A stretch of DNA of 19,417 nucleotides from Candidatus Fonsibacter sp. (lineage in GTDB: Bacteria > Pseudomonadota > Alphaproteobacteria > Pelagibacterales > Pelagibacteraceae), in NCBI GenBank assembly GCA_009693745.1, contig SHWR01000019.1, positions 1 to 19,417 on the forward strand, in the 5' to 3' direction. Below, one piece after another: positions 15,214-19,417 of this stretch; within the stretch, counting starts at the first letter, position 1, and each line of letters begins with the position of its first letter. The notes beneath the pieces are model-generated. The model had not been told where the DNA came from and did not search any database. It was given only the letters and a program-made list of their open reading frames with translations. The translations under genes and the position numbers were made by a program.

Positions 15214-17046
15214 GTGTCGGAAGATTATAATAAATTTAAATTAGAAGCGAAGTCTTCAGAAATGTTGAACGATGAAAATACTTCATCAATCAAAATTCAG
15301 GACACAGAATCTGAAGTGCCAGAGCAAGATCTTTATCATCCTAAAAGCTTTATAACGAAATGGATTTTTTGTCAGGATGCAAAAGTTATAGGTATTCAAT
15401 ACTCTATAACCGCTATCGCCATTGGTTTAGTTGCTTTAGTATTGTCATGGTTGATGAGATTGCAACTTGGTTTTCCTGAAACATTCTCATATTTAACTCC
15501 CGCAGGTTATTATCAATTTGTAACCATGCATGGCATGATTATGGTTGTTTATCTTTTAACTGCTTTATTTTTAGGTGGTTTTGGAAATTTTTTAATACCT
15601 TTAATGGTAGGCGCAAGAGATATGGTTTTTCCATATGTAAACATGATTAGCTACTGGATGTATTTTATTGCAGTTATAGTTTTAGTATCTAGCTTCTTTG
15701 TTCCTGGTGGACCTACTGGTGCTGGATGGACACTCTATCCTCCTCAAGCCATCACGTCAGGCACTCCTGGATCAAATGGAGGGATAGCATTGATGCTTAT
15801 TTCTCTTTCTCTTTTTGTTATTGGATTTACGATGGGTGGTCTTAATTATATTGTCACAATTTTACAAGGAAGAACACGTGGCATGACATTAATGAGAATG
15901 CCATTAACAATATGGGGAATTTTTACTGCAACAGTTTTAGCGATGTTGGCTTTTCCAGCTCTCATTGTTGCCTGCATTATGATGACTCTGGATAGTTTGT
16001 TGGGCACAAGCTTTTTTATGCCCAGCATGGTTCAGATGGGTGAACATCTAAAATATGGTGGTGGCAGTCCGATTTTGTTTCAACATCTTTTTTGGTTTTT
16101 TGGTCATCCTGAAGTTTATATAGTTGCTCTTCCTGCTTTTGGAATTGTTTCAGATCTAATTTCAGTTCATGCCAGAAAAAATATTTTTGGCTACAGAATG
16201 ATGGTTTGGGCGATAGTGATAATTGGAGCCTTAAGCTTTTTTGTTTGGGCGCATCATATGTATGTAAGTGGGATGAATCCTTGGTTTGGTTTCTTTTTTG
16301 CTACTACAACATTAATAATCGCCGTGCCCACTGCAATTAAAGTTTATAATTGGGTTTTAACATTATGGAGAGGGAATATTAGATTAAATATTCCAATGCT
16401 ATTCTCATTGGCTTTTATTATAACTTTTGTTAATGGTGGTATCACAGGTCTATTTTTAGGAAACGTTATTGTAGATGTGCCTTTATCAGACACATATTTT
16501 GTAGTTGCTCATTTCCATATGGTTATGGGAATTGCTCCAATACTTGTTATATTTGGTGGAATTTATCATTGGTACCCATTAATTACTGGAAGATTTCTAC
16601 ATGAAGGTATGGGTAAATTTCATTTCTGGGTATCTTTTCTAGGATCTTATGCAATTTATTTTCCAATGCACTATCTCGGTTTTATAGGAGTCCCTAGAAG
16701 GTATTACGAAATGTACAATAGTCCATACATTCCTACTTCTGCTCAAGGACTTAATGCATTTATAACCGTTGCCGCTTTAATTGTAGGTTTTGCCCAATTA
16801 GTTTTTTTATATAACATTATTTCAAGTATACGATTAGGTAAAATTGCTGAAAAAAATCCTTGGCAAGCTTGTTCCTTGGAATGGCAAACTGAATATGTTC
16901 CTCCAAGACATGGAAATTTTGGAAAAAAGTTACCTATTGTCTATCGTTGGGCCTATGATTTTAGCGTGCCTGGAGCTAAACAAGATTATATTCCTCAAAA
17001 TGTTCCTCCTAGTGAAGTGCCTGAAGCAAGAACAGAAAAGACATAA
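15214..17046 (+). CDS. ctaD: Cytochrome c oxidase subunit I (CoxN-like, A1-type heme-copper oxidase)
   Basis: Catalytic subunit reducing O2 to water while pumping protons. Heme a ligands are His106 (MHGMIM) and His435, with heme a3 ligand His433 (VVAHFHMV). CuB ligands are His298, cross-linked in the family to Tyr302 (GHPEVY), and His347-His348 (WAHHMY). Proton-path residues are Asp136 (GARDMVFPYVN, D channel), Glu300 (GHPEVY, so A1 type) and Lys376 (VPTAIKVYNW, K channel). Twelve or more helices are present. A polar N-terminal extension of about 45 residues precedes the core, and the chain is 610 residues. The GARD form of the D-channel motif resembles quinol oxidases, but the CuA subunit II next door indicates cytochrome c use. 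The GTG start is chosen from the G-rich ribosome site. Subunit III-family genes follow 2 bases after the stop. Confidence 0.95.
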   Translation: MSEDYNKFKLEAKSSEMLNDENTSSIKIQDTESEVPEQDLYHPKSFITKWIFCQDAKVIGIQYSITAIAIGLVALVLSWLMRLQLGFPETFSYLTPAGYYQFVTMHGMIMVVYLLTALFLGGFGNFLIPLMVGARDMVFPYVNMISYWMYFIAVIVLVSSFFVPGGPTGAGWTLYPPQAITSGTPGSNGGIALMLISLSLFVIGFTMGGLNYIVTILQGRTRGMTLMRMPLTIWGIFTATVLAMLAFPALIVACIMMTLDSLLGTSFFMPSMVQMGEHLKYGGGSPILFQHLFWFFGHPEVYIVALPAFGIVSDLISVHARKNIFGYRMMVWAIVIIGALSFFVWAHHMYVSGMNPWFGFFFATTTLIIAVPTAIKVYNWVLTLWRGNIRLNIPMLFSLAFIITFVNGGITGLFLGNVIVDVPLSDTYFVVAHFHMVMGIAPILVIFGGIYHWYPLITGRFLHEGMGKFHFWVSFLGSYAIYFPMHYLGFIGVPRRYYEMYNSPYIPTSAQGLNAFITVAALIVGFAQLVFLYNIISSIRLGKIAEKNPWQACSLEWQTEYVPPRHGNFGKKLPIVYRWAYDFSVPGAKQDYIPQNVPPSEVPEARTEKT

Positions 17047-17048
17047 TA

Positions 17049-17681
17049 ATGAATAATAGACGTAGTTTTTTTCAGTTATTAAGTGAAAAACCCTGGGAAC
17101 AATCTCAGATAACAGAGGATAATAATCATAATGGAAAAACATTAAATCTAACAAAAGCTAATCTTGGTGTTAGAAGTATAATAACAGTCAATTGCATTTT
17201 TTTTTCATTATTCATTGTCGCCTATGCAGATCGAATGTTCATTCATGATTGGCAAACAATACCTAAACCCTTATTGCTTTGGCTTAATACTTTTGTGCTT
17301 TTTTTGAGTAGCATTTTTTTTCATAAAGCTAAAGTTTACTCTGATCTCCAAGAATTCCAAAAAGTTAAAATTTCACTTTCAGTAATCGGCTTTCTATCCG
17401 CACTCTTTATAGTTGGACAATTAATAGTTTGGAAAAAATTAATGAATTTAGGTTATTTTTTTAATTCCAATATCGCAAATTCTTACTTTTATCTTTTTAC
17501 TACATTACATGTAATGCACTTACTGGGGGGATTATTTTTTTGGAAAAATATAACCTTCAAAATTTTTTACAAAAATTACACAATGTTAAATATACAAAGC
17601 AGTATAAAATTATGTGCTATGTACTGGCATTTTTTATTTTTGGTTTGGTTGGTATTATTTGGCTTAATGTTGAATAGTTAA
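17049..17681 (+). CDS. Heme-copper oxidase subunit III-family protein, divergent (CoxO-like)
   Basis: A 210-residue protein with five hydrophobic helices (about 43-60, 74-92, 109-127, 145-167, 188-208) after a polar N-terminus of 40 residues. Helix 4 has LFTTLHVMHLLGGLFFW (149-165) and helix 5 has YWHFLFLVWLVLFG (192-205), corresponding to the GFHGxHVxxG and WYWHFVDxxW positions of subunit III. The Asp or Glu expected beside helix 1 of the family is not obvious. It probably corresponds to CoxO of CoxMNOP-type clusters, where two subunit III-like genes follow subunit I. It starts 2 bases after subunit I. Confidence 0.78.
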   Translation: MNNRRSFFQLLSEKPWEQSQITEDNNHNGKTLNLTKANLGVRSIITVNCIFFSLFIVAYADRMFIHDWQTIPKPLLLWLNTFVLFLSSIFFHKAKVYSDLQEFQKVKISLSVIGFLSALFIVGQLIVWKKLMNLGYFFNSNIANSYFYLFTTLHVMHLLGGLFFWKNITFKIFYKNYTMLNIQSSIKLCAMYWHFLFLVWLVLFGLMLNS

Positions 17682-17697
17682 TATTAAAGAGACAATT

Positions 17698-18402
17698 ATG
17701 AAAGACAATTTATCAAAGCTTCCTAGTGGCTTTAAAGGTTTTGTTCACGACTGGGCTTCTGATCAAACTACATTTAAGGGTGTTCCGTGGGGCAAGGCTA
17801 TGATGTGGATTTTTCTTATTAGTGATACTTTTATTTTCAGCTGTTTTTTGATTGGATACATGACTGTACGAGGATCGACTTCAGTGCCATGGCCAAATCC
17901 TAGCGAAGTTTTTGCATTAAATGTTTTTGGTGTTGACGTGCCTCTTTTGCTTATTGCAATAATGACTTTTGTTTTAATTACAAGCAGTGGAACAATGGCT
18001 CTTGCTGTTAAGTTTGGTTATGAAAGAAAAAAAAAATTATGTGCTTTATTTATACTTTTTACGGCCATCGGTGGTGGTGCCTTTGTTGGAATGCAGGCTT
18101 TTGAATGGACAAAATTAATTCTTCATGAGGGAATTCGACCATGGGGAAATCCAAAAGGAGCTGCCCAATTTGGAGCTATTTTTTTTATGATAACTGGTTT
18201 TCATGGGACGCATGTCTCGATTGGAGTTATCTTTTTATTAATTTTTGCAAGAAAGACTTGGCGTGGAGATTTTGATAACGGTAAGAGAGGATTTTTTACT
18301 AGCATGAAATCTAACTATGTGGCAATTGAAATCTTAGGTTTATATTGGCACTTTGTAGATCTGGTCTGGGTTTTTATTTTTGCATTTTTTTATTTATGGT
18401 AA
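17698..18402 (+). CDS. Heme-copper oxidase subunit III (CoxP-like)
   Basis: A 234-residue protein with five hydrophobic helices. WIFLISDTFIFSCFLIGYM (37-55) carries Asp43 where the standard CtaE in this window has Glu93. FFMITGFHGTHVSIGVIF and GLYWHFVDLVWVFIF give the later helices. The SD rather than SE motif and the five-helix length place it nearer CyoC/CoxP than CtaE. Subunit III stabilises proton uptake through the D channel. It lies 16 bases after the CoxO-like gene, with a weak AAAGAGA before its ATG, and 8 bases before the subunit IV gene. Confidence 0.9.
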   Translation: MKDNLSKLPSGFKGFVHDWASDQTTFKGVPWGKAMMWIFLISDTFIFSCFLIGYMTVRGSTSVPWPNPSEVFALNVFGVDVPLLLIAIMTFVLITSSGTMALAVKFGYERKKKLCALFILFTAIGGGAFVGMQAFEWTKLILHEGIRPWGNPKGAAQFGAIFFMITGFHGTHVSIGVIFLLIFARKTWRGDFDNGKRGFFTSMKSNYVAIEILGLYWHFVDLVWVFIFAFFYLW

Positions 18403-18410
18403 TTTAGAAT

Positions 18411-18749
18411 ATGACAGAGAATATTGAAAAAAAATCTGAAGCCTCTACTCATAAAATTGGTATTTATCTCTGGATTTGGCTGTTACTATTTATTCTGAGT
18501 GGATTTTCCTACAGTGTTGATTATTTTCAATTCCAAGGACTTATTAGATGGGCACTAATACTTTTTTTTATGTTTGCAAAAGCAGGTTTGATTATGGCTT
18601 TTTTCATGCACTTATTTTGGGAACGTTATGCACTTGTGAATGTTCTTTTATGGCCCCTGACAGCAATTGCCTGTTTTATTTTTTTGATGGCAGCAGAAGC
18701 AGAGTATACATTCTTAACACGCACATTTTATTTTTTAACAGGAGGTTAA
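18411..18749 (+). CDS. Cytochrome c oxidase subunit IV, prokaryotic CyoD/CoxF-pro type
   Basis: A 112-residue protein with three hydrophobic helices (about 17-36, 44-66, 77-96). The segment FAKAGLIMAFFMHLFWER (54-71) is the mark of prokaryotic subunit IV (COX4_pro family), with the Lys and FMHL positions conserved. It is a small accessory subunit of oxidases with CyoC-like subunit III, aiding assembly or stability. It ends the plus-strand oxidase cluster and is followed by a convergent gene. Confidence 0.85.
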   Translation: MTENIEKKSEASTHKIGIYLWIWLLLFILSGFSYSVDYFQFQGLIRWALILFFMFAKAGLIMAFFMHLFWERYALVNVLLWPLTAIACFIFLMAAEAEYTFLTRTFYFLTGG

Positions 18750-18773
18750 AATTTTAAAATAAAGTACTACTAA

Positions 18774-19013
18774 TTAAAAAGATTTAAAAAGAATAAATAC
18801 TATTACTAATATTAAAAAAAAACTTACAGACTTGCTACTAATATCTGGATCTACAAAACCTTTTAAAAAAGATTTTTTTGTTAATGTTGCGTCATCACGT
18901 TGAGCATGATCTTTTTGAGCGTTAGATCTCAACGAAGTAATAAACCAAGAAAAATACAAAAATATAGTAATTCCTAAGAGAATTTTAGCTAATACTGTAT
19001 ATTCTGAGTTCAT
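18774..19013 (-). CDS. Small two-helix membrane protein of unknown function
   Basis: I do not recognise a family. The 79-residue ORF has a helix at each end (about 8-27 and 60-78) joined by a charged loop with NAQKDHAQRDDATLTKKS and GFVDPDISSK. The loop has a mixed, non-repetitive composition and the charged/hydrophobic pattern is regular, which argues for a real gene over a shadow; no other gene covers the region. It converges on the oxidase cluster (24-base gap) and diverges from the CBS-domain gene across 78 bases. A link to the oxidase cannot be shown. Confidence 0.6.
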   Translation of the reverse strand: MNSEYTVLAKILLGITIFLYFSWFITSLRSNAQKDHAQRDDATLTKKSFLKGFVDPDISSKSVSFFLILVIVFILFKSF

Positions 19014-19021
19014 AATATAAA

Positions 19022-19051
19022 TTGTTATTTCTATGAAATTTATATTATAAT
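19022..19051 (+). promoter_or_regulatory. Probable promoter for the CBS-domain gene
   Basis: TTGTTA (19022-19027) and TATAAT (19046-19051) are 18 bases apart, with the ATG at 19092, giving a leader of about 34 bases. The surrounding DNA is very AT-rich, so the match could be chance. Confidence 0.45.
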
Positions 19052-19091
19052 ATTTGTAAATAATTAATAGTAAATTTATAAAAAGTTTATT

Positions 19092-19417
19092 ATGCCAAGC
19101 TTCACAATCAAAGATTTTTATAAACTAGGAATCATTGAAGATAGGCCTGCAGGACCAATTAGATTTAAACCAAATACTCCTGTATCTGAAATAGCTGCAG
19201 CATTTAGAGATAAGAAAATTGGCTCCACTCCAATAGTTGATAATGATGACAATTTTGTTGGTGTTCTCTCCGAGAGAGATATGGCTATTAAACTTGTGGC
19301 CGAAGGTAGAGACTCCGACTTAGTTGAGGCAAAAGATATTATGAGAACTAAAGACTTAGCTCAAGCTCATGAACACCATACTATTGATTATGCAATTGAA
19401 CAAATTAAATCAAGAGG
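19092..19417 (+). CDS. CBS-domain protein (3' end outside the window)
   Basis: 108 residues are visible from ATG 19092 to the edge with no stop. After MPSFTIKDFY comes a first CBS domain (about 20-75) with VSEIAAAFRDKKIGSTPIVD and NFVGVLSERDMAIKLVAEG. The second begins at about 83 with KDIMRTKDL, the usual MT linker form. Tandem CBS pairs bind adenosine nucleotides and regulate or sense energy state; the stand-alone short form of about 140-150 residues is likely but the rest of the protein is not visible. No Shine-Dalgarno is apparent. A partner domain after the second CBS cannot be excluded. Confidence 0.88.
   Translation, partial: MPSFTIKDFYKLGIIEDRPAGPIRFKPNTPVSEIAAAFRDKKIGSTPIVDNDDNFVGVLSERDMAIKLVAEGRDSDLVEAKDIMRTKDLAQAHEHHTIDYAIEQIKSR

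Noticed and set aside
16844..17056. 70-codon plus-strand ORF crossing the subunit I stop
   Set aside because: It is a shadow frame of subunit I and has no family features or ribosome site.
18733..18751. TTTTAAC / GTTAAAA inverted repeat around AGGAG at the end of the oxidase cluster, possible terminator
   Set aside because: The 7-pair stem is almost all A-T and overlaps the stop codon, with no proper T tract after it; too weak to call.
18548..18757. 69-codon plus-strand ORF
   Set aside because: It is another frame of the subunit IV gene, whose FMHL motif and three helices support the main frame.

Overview
The window is AT-rich DNA packed with genes. Neighbours mostly overlap by 1-20 bases (TAATG and ATGA junctions). 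Gene content and order point to a streamlined alphaproteobacterium of the SAR11/HIMB59 kind or a similarly AT-rich marine lineage. The clues are the run mutY | dciA-like - dsbA-like - smc, an F0-only ATP synthase operon (atpI-B-E-b'-b without F1 genes), ispH-thrB-rnhA, and ctaB-small ORF-ctaG-ctaE-surf1-thrC. The lineage is inferred from order and composition; there is no rRNA or tRNA gene to confirm it.

Layout. At 1-708 lies the N-terminal two thirds of mutY on the minus strand, cut by the window edge. Its ATG overlaps the ATG of the divergent DciA-like gene at 707. From 707 to 6776 the plus strand carries dciA-like, a periplasmic DsbA-like oxidoreductase, an unusually short smc, then atpI, atpB, atpE, atpF' and atpF. 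A double-CDGSH iron-sulfur protein (6773-7006) faces back into atpF. A 150-base intergenic region with a recognisable promoter leads into ispH-thrB-rnhA (7157-9512). The tail-to-tail minus-strand operon reads, in transcription order from 13916 down to 9493: ctaB, a 33-residue membrane ORF, ctaG, ctaE, surf1, thrC. rnhA and thrC overlap by 20 bases at their 3' ends.

From about 13917 rightwards a second, divergent oxidase cluster runs on the plus strand: an unrecognised 50-residue membrane ORF, CuA-type subunit II, subunit I, two different subunit III-family proteins and a subunit IV-type protein (14094-18749). This content resembles the alternative aa3-type CoxMNOP oxidase of Bradyrhizobium more than the standard CtaCDE set. 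The minus-strand operon holds the assembly factors (heme farnesyltransferase CtaB, CuB inserter CtaG, SURF1) and a standard subunit III, but no subunit I or II beside them. The window ends with an unknown two-helix membrane protein on the minus strand and the start of a CBS-domain protein.

Functionally the window links electron-transport energy conservation (a heme-copper oxidase and its assembly factors) to ATP synthesis (the membrane sector of F0F1). It also holds housekeeping genes for DNA repair, helicase loading, chromosome organisation, isoprenoid synthesis and threonine synthesis. The points most worth a second look are the smc that seems to lack a hinge, the small uncatalogued membrane ORFs in the oxidase loci, the split and duplicated oxidase gene set, and the palindrome-rich leader before the plus-strand oxidase cluster. 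No mobile element, CRISPR array, tRNA or rRNA was seen.
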